From positions 62,001-126,000 of the forward strand of contig JBDTEO010000006.1 in assembly GCA_039922495.1 (NCBI GenBank): 64,000 nucleotides of DNA, written 5' to 3'. Origin of the DNA: JALYYC01 sp039922495 (lineage in GTDB: Bacteria; Chloroflexota; Dormibacteria; CF-121). The translations under genes and the position numbers were made by a program. Under the pieces are notes generated by a model. That model was not told where the DNA came from and searched no databases. It saw only the letters and a program-made list of their open reading frames with translations. Shown here piece after piece: positions 7,475-16,604 of the stretch. Position 1 is the first letter of the stretch. Every line of letters starts with the position of its first letter.

Positions 7475-10400
7475 ATGGTCCTCGTCCTGGAAGACGGGTT
7501 CACCCTGCTCGGCGAACGCGCCGGGCGCGCCGGCGATAGCGCCGGAGAGGTCGTGATCAATACCTCCATGACCGGCTACCAGGAGGTGCTGTCCGACCCC
7601 TCGTATGCCGGACAGATGGTGGTGATGACGTATCCGCTGATTGGCAACTATGGGACGGCGGCTGAGCTCCAGGAATCGGGACGCCCCTGGGCACGCGCCC
7701 TGATCACACGCCAGGTGAGTGCCGACTACCAGCACTGGCGCGCGCAGCAGTCGTTGACGGATTGGCTGGACGCTTTCGAGATCCCGGTGCTGACCGGCTG
7801 CGATACCCGCCGTCTGGCCCGGCACCTCCGCGGCACCGGCGCCCAGCGGGCCATTATCGGGCCGCCCTCTCAACTGGCCGCGCTGCGCCGGCGCGTCCAT
7901 GAGGTCATGCGGCTCCAGGACCAGGACCTGGTTCGCGAGGTCTCCGATGCCTTTCACGACAACGATGACGTCCTGGACGCGGCGCTTCTCGGTCGCGGCC
8001 TTCGGCAGTGGCCAGGCATGCGGGTGGTCGTGGTGGACTTTGGTGTCAAGCGCAACATCCTTCGCTCGCTGCGCTCGCGCGGGATCCAGGTCGAGGTCCT
8101 ACCGCACAACACGGATGCTCGGACGATCCTCGAGCGTCGCCCTGACGCCGTCGTCCTCTCGAACGGCCCTGGCGATCCAGCCACGCTCCCGCGCCCGGTT
8201 GCCATGGTAGCGACGCTGCTCACCGCGGTCCCGCTGCTCGGTATCTGCCTGGGGCATCAGCTGATTGGCCAGGCGGTCGGCGCACGGACCTCACGGCTGC
8301 CCTTCGGCCATCATGGTGGGAATCATCCCGTCCTCGACCTCGACACCGGCCGGGTCTCGATGACCGCCCAGAACCATGAGTTCCAGGTCGACGCGGCGAC
8401 CATTCCGCTCGAAAGCGGTTTCTCGATCAGCCACCGGAACCTGCACGACGGGTCCGTCGAAGGCCTCACGCACGCGGACCGCCCGGTCCGCTCGGTGCAG
8501 TTCCACCCGGAGGGTGGCCCTGGACCGCAGGACAACCAGGCGGTGTTCGATGACTTCTTCGACCTGGTCCGGGGCCGCCAGCGGCCCATCCCGGTCTCGA
8601 CGTCACGTCGCGCGCGGCCGTCCGTGGTGCTCGTGATCGGCTCGGGACCGATCGTCATCGGGCAGGCCGCCGAGTTCGATTACGCCGGCACGCAGGCCTG
8701 CCGAGCGCTGCGCGAAGAAGGTGTCCGGACCGTCCTGGTCAACTCCAACCCGGCGACCATCATGACCGACGAGGGCGTCGCGGACCGCGTCTACATCGAG
8801 CCCCTCACGGTCGACGCGGTGACGGCGGTGATCGAGCGGGAGCGGCCCGATGGTCTGCTCGCGACGCTGGGCGGCCAGACGGGACTGAACCTGGCCGTCG
8901 CCCTGGCTGACGCCGGCGTGCTCGACCGTTATGGCGTCCGCTTGCTCGGCACGCCGCTGGCCTCGATCAAGGACGCGGAGGACCGCGAGGCCTTCAAGCA
9001 TGTGCTGCTGCGGATTGGGGAGCCGGTGCCGGACAGCCGCACCGTGACGACGGTGGAGGCGGCGCAACTCCTGGCGGAGGAGATCGGCTTTCCCCTGGTC
9101 GTGCGCCCCGCGTTCACGCTGGGCGGCACCGGTGGCGGGATGGCCGGAAGCCCGCTGGAGCTCGAAGCCATCGTCCGTGACGGCCTCGACGCCAGTCCAA
9201 TTCGCCAGGTCCTGGTCGAACACGCGCTCACCGGCTGGAAGGAGATCGAGTACGAGGTGATGCGCGATGCCAACGACACCTGCATCACGATCTGCAACAT
9301 GGAGAACCTCGATCCGATGGGTGTCCACACCGGTGACAGCATCGTGGTGGCTCCGAGCCAGACCCTCTCCGACCGCCAGTACCAGATGCTGCGCTCGGCG
9401 TCGTTGCGCATCATCCGCGCGCTGGGGATCGAGGGTGGCTGCAATGTCCAGTTCGCGCTCGACCCATCCTCCGATCAGTACTTCGTGATCGAGGTCAATC
9501 CCCGGGTCAGTCGGTCCTCGGCGCTGGCCTCGAAGGCGACCGGCTATCCGATTGCCCGCGTCGCGGCCAAGATCGCGGTCGGCCTGCACCTGCACGAGAT
9601 CCCGAACGCCGTCACCGGCAAGACGACGGCGGCCTTCGAGCCAGCCCTCGATTATTGTGTGGTCAAGATTCCCCGCTGGCCCTTCGACAAGTTCCCGGCC
9701 GCGGATCGCACCCTGGGGACCCAGATGAAATCGACCGGCGAAGTGATGGCGATCGAGCGGACCTTTGAGGCCGCCCTCAGCAAAGCGATCCGCGCCCTGG
9801 AGCAGCGGCTGCCGACAGCGGGCCAGTTGCGCGGGCGGCCCGACCTCCTGCATCAGCCGAACGACCGGCGCCTCTTTGCCGCGCTCCAGGCGCTGCGCGA
9901 CGGGGCGACCGCGACGGAGATCGGCCGGGCCACGGGTTACGCGCCCTGGTTCGTCCAGCGGCTGGACGGCCTCATCCGGATGGAGCAGGCCCTGGCTGTA
10001 GGCCCCGTCGGCGACGACCTCATGCTCCAGGCGAAGCGGGCCGGCTTCTCCGATGCGCGCATCGGCGAGCTGACCGAGGGTCCGCTGCCGCAACGGCCGC
10101 GCAACCCGGTCTACCGCCAGGTCGACACCTGTGCCGCCGAGTTCGAGGCGGTCACGCCCTACTTCTATTCGACCTACGAAGACGAGGACGAGGTGGAGAA
10201 GACCGACGCGGCCGCAATCGCCGTGATCGGTTCGGGCCCGATCCGGATCGGCCAGGGGATCGAGTTCGACTACTGCAGCGTCCACGCCTCGAATGCGTTA
10301 CGTGACGCGGGCTACGACAGCGTGCTCGTCAACAGCAATCCGGAGACGGTGAGTACGGACTTCGACGCCTCGACCCGCCTCTACTTCGAGCCCCTCGACC

Positions 10401-11812
10401 TGGAAGGGGTCCGCAACGTGCTCCGTCGCGAAGCGGTTCGCGGCGTCGTCGTGCAGTTCGGTGGGCAAACCGGTCTTAACCTGGCGGACGACCTTGCCGC
10501 TTCCGGGGTCCGCATCATCGGCTCCTCGGTCGAGACGATCGACCTCGCCGAGGACCGGCGTCGGTGTGAGGCGCTCCTGCGCGAACGCGGCATTCCCCAA
10601 TCCCCGGGTGGGTCGGCCAGCGACGCCGCATCGGCGCTGGCGGTGGCGGACCGGGTCGGCTACCCGGTGCTGGTCAGGCCTTCCTACGTGCTCGGCGGCC
10701 GGGCGATGGAGATCGTGCACACGCCGGCGGACCTGCGTCGCTACCTCGAGGCGGCACCCGCGCTGGGCATCCGCGGCCCCATCCTGGTCGACAAGTACCT
10801 CCTCGGCCGCGAGCTCGACGTGGATGCCATCTGTGATGGGAGCGAGGTGCTGATCCCCGGAATCCTCGAGCACATCGAACGGGCCGGCATCCATTCCGGC
10901 GATTCCTTCGCCGTCTACCCGCCGATCACGCTGACGGAGCAGGAGCGCGACCGCGTCGTCGAGGCGACGACCGTGATTGCGCGCCTGTTGAAGGTCGTCG
11001 GCCTGGTCAATATCCAGTTTGTCATTCAGGACGGCGTCCCCTACGTGCTCGAGGTGAACCCGCGCGCCAGTCGCACCGTGCCCTTCCTCAGCAAGGTGAC
11101 CGGGGTGCCGATGGTGAAGATCGCGACCCGTGCCTCGCTCGGCCAGTCGCTCCCGGCGCAGGGACTCCATGGCGGCCTGCTGCCGCATGGGGCCGTCTAC
11201 GCAGTCAAGGCGCCGGTGTTCTCGATGGCCAAGCTTCCAGCGGTCGACGCCGTCCTCGGTCCTGAGATGAAGTCGACCGGCGAAGCGATGGGAATCGCGG
11301 AAGACCTTCCGTCGGCGCTTTTCAAAGCGTTCCAGTCGACCATGCCGGCGCTGCCGCCCGATGGGGCGGCCCTTTGCTCCATCGCCGACCCCGACAAGGA
11401 CGAGGCGCTGCCGATCATGCGCGACTTGCACGCCCTGGGCCTGACCCTGTACGCGACGGAGGGCACCGCGCGCCTGCTGCATGGGGCTGGGCTCGAGGCG
11501 ATCTCGGTCTACAAACTGCGCGGCGGGCACCCCAACGTCGTCGACGTGATCGGCTCCGGCCAGGTCCATCTGGTCCTCAATACCGTGTCCGGTCCAAGCC
11601 GGGTCACCCCGCCCGCCGGTGGTGCCCCCTTACGTGACGGGTATGAGATCCGTCGCGCCTCGGTCGAGCGCCGCATCCCATGCCTCACCTCGCTCGATAC
11701 CGCCAGGGCGCTCGCGCAGGCCCTGCGGGCGGCTCGACGCGAACCGCGCGGCCGCGTCGCGGTGCTCGGCGAGTACGTGAGCGCCCCGGTGGGCGAGGCG
11801 GTCCACGCGTGA
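7475..11812 (+). CDS. carAB: Fused carbamoyl-phosphate synthase (CarA-CarB single polypeptide)
   Basis: One uninterrupted frame of 1445 residues encodes both subunits of carbamoyl-phosphate synthase, which makes carbamoyl phosphate from glutamine, bicarbonate and two ATP. Residues 1 to about 365 are CarA: the glutaminase nucleophile is Cys258 in GICLGHQ and the partner His344/Glu346 are in FHPEGGPGP. A short linker rich in Arg/Ser/Pro leads at about residue 381 into CarB (VIGSGPIVIGQAAEFDYAG), whose second ATP-grasp half repeats the motif (VIGSGPIRIGQGIEFDYCS). A C-terminal MGS-like allosteric domain (YATEGTARLLHGAG) ends the protein. The ATG at 7475 lies 4 nt after the pyrC stop. No stop codon separates the halves, and no ribosome-binding site was seen at the junction. 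Fusion is standard in animals and fungi but unusual in bacteria. Confidence 0.92.
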   Translation: MVLVLEDGFTLLGERAGRAGDSAGEVVINTSMTGYQEVLSDPSYAGQMVVMTYPLIGNYGTAAELQESGRPWARALITRQVSADYQHWRAQQSLTDWLDAFEIPVLTGCDTRRLARHLRGTGAQRAIIGPPSQLAALRRRVHEVMRLQDQDLVREVSDAFHDNDDVLDAALLGRGLRQWPGMRVVVVDFGVKRNILRSLRSRGIQVEVLPHNTDARTILERRPDAVVLSNGPGDPATLPRPVAMVATLLTAVPLLGICLGHQLIGQAVGARTSRLPFGHHGGNHPVLDLDTGRVSMTAQNHEFQVDAATIPLESGFSISHRNLHDGSVEGLTHADRPVRSVQFHPEGGPGPQDNQAVFDDFFDLVRGRQRPIPVSTSRRARPSVVLVIGSGPIVIGQAAEFDYAGTQACRALREEGVRTVLVNSNPATIMTDEGVADRVYIEPLTVDAVTAVIERERPDGLLATLGGQTGLNLAVALADAGVLDRYGVRLLGTPLASIKDAEDREAFKHVLLRIGEPVPDSRTVTTVEAAQLLAEEIGFPLVVRPAFTLGGTGGGMAGSPLELEAIVRDGLDASPIRQVLVEHALTGWKEIEYEVMRDANDTCITICNMENLDPMGVHTGDSIVVAPSQTLSDRQYQMLRSASLRIIRALGIEGGCNVQFALDPSSDQYFVIEVNPRVSRSSALASKATGYPIARVAAKIAVGLHLHEIPNAVTGKTTAAFEPALDYCVVKIPRWPFDKFPAADRTLGTQMKSTGEVMAIERTFEAALSKAIRALEQRLPTAGQLRGRPDLLHQPNDRRLFAALQALRDGATATEIGRATGYAPWFVQRLDGLIRMEQALAVGPVGDDLMLQAKRAGFSDARIGELTEGPLPQRPRNPVYRQVDTCAAEFEAVTPYFYSTYEDEDEVEKTDAAAIAVIGSGPIRIGQGIEFDYCSVHASNALRDAGYDSVLVNSNPETVSTDFDASTRLYFEPLDLEGVRNVLRREAVRGVVVQFGGQTGLNLADDLAASGVRIIGSSVETIDLAEDRRRCEALLRERGIPQSPGGSASDAASALAVADRVGYPVLVRPSYVLGGRAMEIVHTPADLRRYLEAAPALGIRGPILVDKYLLGRELDVDAICDGSEVLIPGILEHIERAGIHSGDSFAVYPPITLTEQERDRVVEATTVIARLLKVVGLVNIQFVIQDGVPYVLEVNPRASRTVPFLSKVTGVPMVKIATRASLGQSLPAQGLHGGLLPHGAVYAVKAPVFSMAKLPAVDAVLGPEMKSTGEAMGIAEDLPSALFKAFQSTMPALPPDGAALCSIADPDKDEALPIMRDLHALGLTLYATEGTARLLHGAGLEAISVYKLRGGHPNVVDVIGSGQVHLVLNTVSGPSRVTPPAGGAPLRDGYEIRRASVERRIPCLTSLDTARALAQALRAARREPRGRVAVLGEYVSAPVGEAVHA

Positions 11813-12612
11813 GCGTGGCGACCTGCGCTGCGGCGATTGTTGTCCGCCGCTCGGTGCCGATGGCGGGGGCGGTTGAGCTGGTGCTCGAGCATCCCGCCGG
11901 CGCCGCGGCTGCTCAGCCGGGCCAGTTCTTTCAGCTCGCCGTCAACGCCCCGCGCGCAATCCTTCGACGGCCCTACAGCGTTGCCTGGATCGATCCGGAC
12001 GAGGGGCAGATCGGCTTCATCTTCAACGTGGTCGGGATCGGGAGCGCGTGGCTGGCCTCGGTACGCGAGGGCGACGCCATCGACCTTCTTGGTCCTCTGG
12101 GTCAGGGCTTTGCGATTCAGGCCGGGAGCCGCCCGGCCGTCTGTGTCGCCGGGGGCCTGGGGGTTGCCGCGTTTCCGGCGCTGGTCAGCGCGCTGATCGC
12201 GCGGCATCGGCCAGTCGTCTTCTTGCAGGGTGCGAGGACGTCGAGCCAGCTGCTCCCGGCGGCGAGGCTCGAGGGCGCGAACCTGCGGCTCGCCACCGAT
12301 GATGGGAGCGCCGGCCATCGCGGGACGGTCCTCGATCTGCTGGCCGCCGCGCCACTGGTGGACGCGGACGTCTTCGCCTGTGGTCCCATCCCGATGCTCT
12401 GCGGCCTGATCGACGCCGCGCGGCGGCTCGAGGTACCGCTGGCCCGCATCCAGGTGGCGATGGAGACCCCGATGGGCTGCGGCACGGGCACCTGTCTTGG
12501 CTGCGTCACGCCGCGCCGGGGTGGCGGCTACCTGCTGACCTGCACCGACGGGCCCTGTCTGCCGGCCGACCGGATCGACTGGACGCTGATGGTGGAGGCC
12601 GTCCATGGCTGA
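11809..12612 (+). CDS. pyrK: Dihydroorotate dehydrogenase electron-transfer subunit
   Basis: PyrK is the FAD and 2Fe-2S protein that lets type 1B dihydroorotate dehydrogenase reduce NAD+. The 267 residues show a ferredoxin-reductase fold with the flavin-binding RRPYSVAW and the nucleotide-binding VAGGLGVAAF. A C-terminal cluster MGCGTGTCLGC plus a later Cys in DGPC supplies the four ligands of the 2Fe-2S centre. Start GTG 11809 overlaps the carAB stop by 4 nt. Its partner pyrD follows with an 8-nt overlap. Confidence 0.92.
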   Translation: MSVATCAAAIVVRRSVPMAGAVELVLEHPAGAAAAQPGQFFQLAVNAPRAILRRPYSVAWIDPDEGQIGFIFNVVGIGSAWLASVREGDAIDLLGPLGQGFAIQAGSRPAVCVAGGLGVAAFPALVSALIARHRPVVFLQGARTSSQLLPAARLEGANLRLATDDGSAGHRGTVLDLLAAAPLVDADVFACGPIPMLCGLIDAARRLEVPLARIQVAMETPMGCGTGTCLGCVTPRRGGGYLLTCTDGPCLPADRIDWTLMVEAVHG

Positions 12613-13537
12613 TTCCCGGGAGCGGCGGGTCGACCTTGGTCGCGGCCTGCACCTGCATTCGCCGTTGCTGGTTGCGTCGGGGACCTTCGGCTATGGCTTC
12701 GATGCCCCCCTCGTCGACCGGCGCGCGCTGGGCGCCATCGTCACCAAGGGCACCACCCTGCGACCGCGACAGGGAAATCCTCCAACCCGCATCGCCGAGA
12801 CCGCGTCGGGGATGCTGAATGCGATCGGGTTGCAAAACCCCGGCGTCGAGCATGTGGCTCGGGCGTTCGCGCCGGCCTGGGCCGCGTGGCCGCTTCCGGT
12901 GATCGTCAACGTCGCCGGCGAGTCGATTGACGAGTATCGGGCCATCGCTCGCCGGCTGAGCGGGGTGGCCGGCATCGCGGGTTTCGAGCTCAATATTTCG
13001 TGTCCGAACGTCGCCCGCGGCCTCCAGTTCGGTGTTGATCCGCGTCTCGCCGGCGAACTGACCGCGGCGGTCCGCGCCGTCACGCCGCTCCCATTGATGG
13101 TCAAGCTGACGCCCAACGTGACCGACATCGTTGCGATCGCGCGAGCGGTCGCGGACGCAGGGGCGGACAGCATCTCGGCGATCAACACCTACCTGGGCAT
13201 GGCGATCGATGTCCCGCGGGGCAAGGCGGTGCTGGAACGCGGTGCCGGAGGCCTCAGCGGACCGGCGATCAAGCCGCTGGCGTTGCATGCGGTCTGGCAG
13301 GTCGCCGCCGCTGTCCCGATTCCAGTGGTTGGGGTTGGCGGCATCAGCAGCGTGTCCGATGCGCTCGAGTTTCTGATGGCAGGCGCGGCCGCCGTCCAGC
13401 TGGGGACCATCAACTACAGCCGCCCGCAGGCCGCCCGCGAGATCTTAGACGGGCTGACAGCGTTCGTTGAGGCCCGAGGCGTTGACGACTGGCGTTCGCT
13501 GACGATCCGGCCCGCCAGGGTCCCCAGTCATGCCTGA
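12605..13537 (+). CDS. pyrD: Dihydroorotate dehydrogenase catalytic subunit, class 1B
   Basis: PyrD oxidises dihydroorotate to orotate on FMN. The 310-residue TIM-barrel protein has the N-terminal SPLLVASGTFGYG, the loop NISCPNV with the expected class 1 catalytic cysteine (Cys133), and C-terminal FMN-phosphate motifs GVGGISSVSDA and GAAAVQLGT. Being encoded next to pyrK marks it as the NAD-linked cytosolic 1B form, not the membrane quinone-linked class 2. Overlaps with both neighbours are 8 nt, so translation is coupled. Confidence 0.94.
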   Translation: MADSRERRVDLGRGLHLHSPLLVASGTFGYGFDAPLVDRRALGAIVTKGTTLRPRQGNPPTRIAETASGMLNAIGLQNPGVEHVARAFAPAWAAWPLPVIVNVAGESIDEYRAIARRLSGVAGIAGFELNISCPNVARGLQFGVDPRLAGELTAAVRAVTPLPLMVKLTPNVTDIVAIARAVADAGADSISAINTYLGMAIDVPRGKAVLERGAGGLSGPAIKPLALHAVWQVAAAVPIPVVGVGGISSVSDALEFLMAGAAAVQLGTINYSRPQAAREILDGLTAFVEARGVDDWRSLTIRPARVPSHA

Positions 13538-14114
13538 CGCCCGGCACGCCTTCGAGGCCGCCGGTGCCTTTCTTTCCGGGCATTTCGTCTATACGAGCGG
13601 GCGCCACGGCGCCGATTACCTGGAGAAGTTCCGAATCCTGGAAGACCCGGCCGCGACGGTTGCCCTCGGCACCATGATCGCGGAGCACTTCCGCGCCGCC
13701 CGTCCCGACCTGGTCGCGGGTCCGACCACGGGGGGCGTCATCCTCGCCTACGAGGTCGCCCGCCAGCTCGGGCTCAAGGCGGTCTTCGCGGAACGGGGCG
13801 AGACCGGCGGTCGCGTGCTGCGACGCGGATTCGAGGTGGCGCCGGGGGCGCGCGTCCTGGTGGTGGATGACGTCGTCACCACCGGCGGCTCGCTGCGTGA
13901 GACGGTCGCCTGTGTCGAGGATGCCGGTGGATCGGTGATCGGCATCGGCGTGCTTGCCGATCGCACCGCGGGCCAGGCGGCCACCACGATGCCCTTCTAC
14001 GCCTGCCTGACGGTCGATTTTCCGTCCTATCGGGCGGAAGCGTGTCCCCTGTGCCAGGCCGGGGTGCCCGTCGCCCCACCGCGCGGAGGCGCGAAGCGGC
14101 CGGCCGCCGTTTAG
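13530..14114 (+). CDS. pyrE: Orotate phosphoribosyltransferase
   Basis: PyrE attaches ribose-5-phosphate from PRPP to orotate, giving OMP. The 194-residue protein carries the PRPP loop VLVVDDVVTTGGSLRE around residue 110 and the early segment TSGRHGADYLEK; GPTTGGVILAYEVA binds the PRPP pyrophosphate region. It ends the operon. The final enzyme of the pathway, OMP decarboxylase (pyrF), is not in the window and must be encoded elsewhere. No strong intrinsic terminator is visible in the 8-bp gap to the convergent gene. Confidence 0.94.
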   Translation: MPDARHAFEAAGAFLSGHFVYTSGRHGADYLEKFRILEDPAATVALGTMIAEHFRAARPDLVAGPTTGGVILAYEVARQLGLKAVFAERGETGGRVLRRGFEVAPGARVLVVDDVVTTGGSLRETVACVEDAGGSVIGIGVLADRTAGQAATTMPFYACLTVDFPSYRAEACPLCQAGVPVAPPRGGAKRPAAV

Positions 14115-14121
14115 GCGAACG

Positions 14122-14763
14122 CTACTGCAGCCAGGAGGGAGCGGCGGCGGGCTCCCGATGGAGCTGCTCGCGCATCTCGCGCATCTGTCCGCGCCGGCGC
14201 CCGCCGGTTACGGGCGGCTGAACCGGCGCGGCCGGGGTCACCGGCCGGCTGGGCGCAATCGCCGTTGCCCGCCGGCTCGCCAGCAGCATATGGCGCAGGC
14301 GCACGGCCCACAGCACGCTGCCGAAGTCCCATTGGCCAATGGTTGGGCTCGCTTCAGGCTGCCGGATGAGTCGGGTGGTCAGACTCTGCTCGTGGTCGGT
14401 GTCGGCGAGTTGCATCGCAATCGCGCTGGTGGCGACCGGCGCCACCAGGGCGGCCGCCGTGGCCCCGGTTTCCCGAAGGATCCGCATGATCGCCTGGGTC
14501 GGCACGAAGTTGGCGAGCGCGACGTCCGGGTCAACCATCCACTGAGTGCCACGACCGGGGCGAGCGCCGCTGCTGGCGAGGGTCTCCACATCCCAGGTGC
14601 TCTCCTGTCCGCCCGCGCCGAGCACGAGCAGGACCGTTCCGACCTTCGCCGTCGGCGCCGTAAGGGCCTTCACGCGCTCCTGGACCACGGAATCGGCCAG
14701 CTCACGGAGCCGTTCCAGCTGAGATCGCTGCGTAAGGCAGCCGGTATCGTCAAGTCTCTGCAT
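14122..14763 (-). CDS. Hypothetical protein, convergent with pyrE
   Basis: I do not recognise this 213-residue protein. The start ATG at 14763 has AGG-rich sequence upstream; an extension to 14871 is possible but has a low-quality, Cys/Trp-rich N-terminus. Its sequence has an N-terminal charged helix (QLERLRELADSVVQERVKAL), a short hydrophobic strand (VGTVLLVLGAGG), a middle part (MRILRETGATAAALVAPV) and an Arg/Pro-rich tail. It has no signal peptide or membrane helix. It is divergent from the rsgA leader. Confidence 0.5.
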   Translation of the reverse strand: MQRLDDTGCLTQRSQLERLRELADSVVQERVKALTAPTAKVGTVLLVLGAGGQESTWDVETLASSGARPGRGTQWMVDPDVALANFVPTQAIMRILRETGATAAALVAPVATSAIAMQLADTDHEQSLTTRLIRQPEASPTIGQWDFGSVLWAVRLRHMLLASRRATAIAPSRPVTPAAPVQPPVTGGRRRGQMREMREQLHREPAAAPSWLQ

Positions 14764-14858
14764 GCTTACCTGCCCTTCCGTCGTGGATCGCTGCCAGCGA
14801 CAGCGTGCAGAGCAATTGTACCAGCGGTCGTCGCATGACGCGACGTTTTTTTCGACGT

Positions 14859-14887
14859 TTGACCTTTTCACCAGTCCTGCGTAAGCT
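14859..14887 (+). promoter_or_regulatory. Candidate promoter of the leader ORF and rsgA
   Basis: TTGACC (14859-14864) is followed by 17 nt and TAAGCT (14882-14887). It lies about 30 bp before the leader ORF and its strong Shine-Dalgarno GGAGGTGAGG. Confidence 0.45.
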
Positions 14888-14918
14888 GGATCTAAGAAAT
14901 CTTTCGGAGGTGAGGTCG

Positions 14919-14987
14919 ATGGTCATTGTGCACGCGACGAGATTCGCCCGCATCGCACCGTCGCGCCTCCCCGGAGAAGCCCGCTAG
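14919..14987 (+). CDS. Possible 22-residue leader peptide upstream of rsgA
   Basis: An ATG preceded by a very good Shine-Dalgarno sequence (CGGAGG, 14905-14910 region) opens a 22-codon frame with five arginine codons, ending at TAG 14985-14987, 65 bp before rsgA. Between them CCCTCC (14999-15004) can pair with GGAGGG (15041-15046), which is the rsgA ribosome-binding site, or fold locally. The layout fits a translated leader that affects rsgA expression, but it could also be a chance short frame. Confidence 0.35.
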   Translation: MVIVHATRFARIAPSRLPGEAR

Positions 14988-15052
14988 CCAAGCCGAAGCC
15001 CTCCCTGGAGGCCGCGTGGCGTCCGCAGACAATATGCCCTGGAGGGTCCCGC

Positions 15053-16114
15053 ATGCATTCAGACGCTCTGTTACGGCTCGGTTGGTCGCCCTGGTTTGCA
15101 GCCCGATTCGCGCCTTATCAAGGTCAGGATCTGGAGCCCGGCCGGGTGAGCGCGGACTATGGCGAGGCGCTCGCCGTCAGCACCACGACGGGCGACGTGA
15201 CGGGTCGGGTCACGGGCAAGATGCGGCACGAGGGCACCGGCCTGGCGGATAAGCCCGTGGTCGGGGATTGGGTCGCGCTTCGGCGGGAGCCCGACGATCG
15301 CGCCTCGATCCACGCCGTCCTCGAGCGAAAAAGCGCGTTCTCGCGAAAGGTCGCCGGAGGCGCCACCGAGCAGCAGGTGATGGCCGCCAACATCGATCGT
15401 GTTTTCGTGGTCAGCGCGCTCAGCGCCGACTTGAATGTTGCCCGGCTGGAGCGCTACCTCACCATCGGCTGGGAAAGCGGCGCGCTCCCGGTCGTCCTGC
15501 TGACCAAGGCTGACTTGAACCTGGACCTTGGGGCTGTGCGCGAACGGGTGGAGGCGATTGCCCCCGGGGCGACGGTCTTGCTGACCAGTAGTGTGACCGG
15601 GGCTGGGCTCGACCTGGTCCGGGCGGAACTGGGTTATGGCGTGACCGGCGTCCTCGTCGGGCCGTCGGGCGTCGGGAAGTCGACCTTGATCAACCACCTG
15701 ACGGGCCTGGATTCGCTGGCGACGGCCGCCGTTCGCCGGGATGGAAAAGGCCGTCATACCACGACCCACCGGCAGCTGATTCCAATCGAGTCGGGCGGGA
15801 TGATCATCGACACACCCGGGATTCGGGAGCTGCAGGTCTGGCACGGTGATGAGGGGCTCGATCAGGCGTTCGACGACATTGCGCAACTAGCCAATGGTTG
15901 TCGCTTCAACGATTGCGGGCACGAGCAGGAACCGGGGTGCACCGTCCAGGCGGCGATCCTGTCCGGCACGCTTGCGACAGAACGACTTGCCAGCTACCGG
16001 AAGCTCCAGCGTGAGATCCAGGCGATGCGACGAAAGGAAGATCGCCGGCTCCGGCTGGAGGACAAGAATCGCTGGAAGGCGATCACGAAAGCAAATCGGG
16101 CGCGCACCCAGTGA
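15053..16114 (+). CDS. rsgA: RsgA small-subunit ribosome biogenesis GTPase
   Basis: RsgA is a 30S-dependent GTPase that acts in late maturation of the small ribosomal subunit. The 353-residue protein shows the circularly permuted GTPase order: an N-terminal OB-fold, then G4 (LLTKADLN, about residue 150), then G1 (GPSGVGKST, about 203), then G3 (DTPGIRE). A C-terminal zinc knuckle (CRFNDCGHEQEPGC) follows. ATG 15053 has GGAGGG 6 nt upstream. The C-terminus is very basic, consistent with RNA binding. Confidence 0.95.
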   Translation: MHSDALLRLGWSPWFAARFAPYQGQDLEPGRVSADYGEALAVSTTTGDVTGRVTGKMRHEGTGLADKPVVGDWVALRREPDDRASIHAVLERKSAFSRKVAGGATEQQVMAANIDRVFVVSALSADLNVARLERYLTIGWESGALPVVLLTKADLNLDLGAVRERVEAIAPGATVLLTSSVTGAGLDLVRAELGYGVTGVLVGPSGVGKSTLINHLTGLDSLATAAVRRDGKGRHTTTHRQLIPIESGGMIIDTPGIRELQVWHGDEGLDQAFDDIAQLANGCRFNDCGHEQEPGCTVQAAILSGTLATERLASYRKLQREIQAMRRKEDRRLRLEDKNRWKAITKANRARTQ

Positions 16115-16163
16115 GGGGCAGCCGGCTACGGAACTTTTTGATGCCCGCCCCGTCTGAACGAGC

Positions 16164-16586
16164 ATGATGTTCACCGCCTTCAGACGTGCCTGGCTGGCTC
16201 CCCTTGTCCTCTCGCTCAGTGCCTGTGCGGCCTCCGCCGGCGCGCCGCCATCTGAGCTCACCCTCCACGGTCAGGACTCTGGCCGCACCGTTGCCGTCCA
16301 TCCTGGCGATACCGTCAAGCTGGATCTGCTGGATACCTTCTTGGTCCCGGGGTCATCGGTGATCTGGACCGCGGACACCTCCGATGCCTCGGTGTTGGCG
16401 CGCCTCAGCAGCTCGAGGGAAACGCCCGCCGGCATCGCCCACAGCCAGGCGCACTACACGGCCGTCTTCAAGGCCCTTAAGCGGGGAACCGCCACCGTCC
16501 GGATGACCGGCGCCGCTCGCTGCGAGGCCATGAATCCGGCAGCCTGTCGTCAGCCGTCCGGGTCGATCACGGTCACCATTTCCTAG
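16164..16586 (+). CDS. Secreted lipoprotein, possibly chagasin-like fold
   Basis: The 140-residue product begins with an Arg-containing n-region and hydrophobic core ending in the lipobox LSAC (Cys21), so it should be exported and lipid-anchored. The mature part is a beta-rich domain: GDTVKLDLLDTF, a central Trp strand, and a late KRGTATVRM strand. This pattern recalls I42 chagasin-type inhibitors, in which such strands frame the active loops, but the similarity is weak and two cysteines near the end are not typical. Function unknown. Confidence 0.6.
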   Translation: MMFTAFRRAWLAPLVLSLSACAASAGAPPSELTLHGQDSGRTVAVHPGDTVKLDLLDTFLVPGSSVIWTADTSDASVLARLSSSRETPAGIAHSQAHYTAVFKALKRGTATVRMTGAARCEAMNPAACRQPSGSITVTIS

Positions 16587-16604
16587 CGCAAGGCGGACGC
16601 CGCG

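Noticed and set aside
7475..8620. Treating carA and carB as two genes
   Set aside because: No stop codon, no ribosome-binding site and no ATG at the junction; both halves share one frame.
8603..10285. Long minus-strand frame of 560 codons opposite carAB
   Set aside because: No domain signature and fully antisense to a strongly conserved enzyme; an effect of codon bias.
14999..15046. Classical attenuation terminator before rsgA
   Set aside because: The pairing segments lack a T-tract; only possible ribosome-binding-site occlusion remains.
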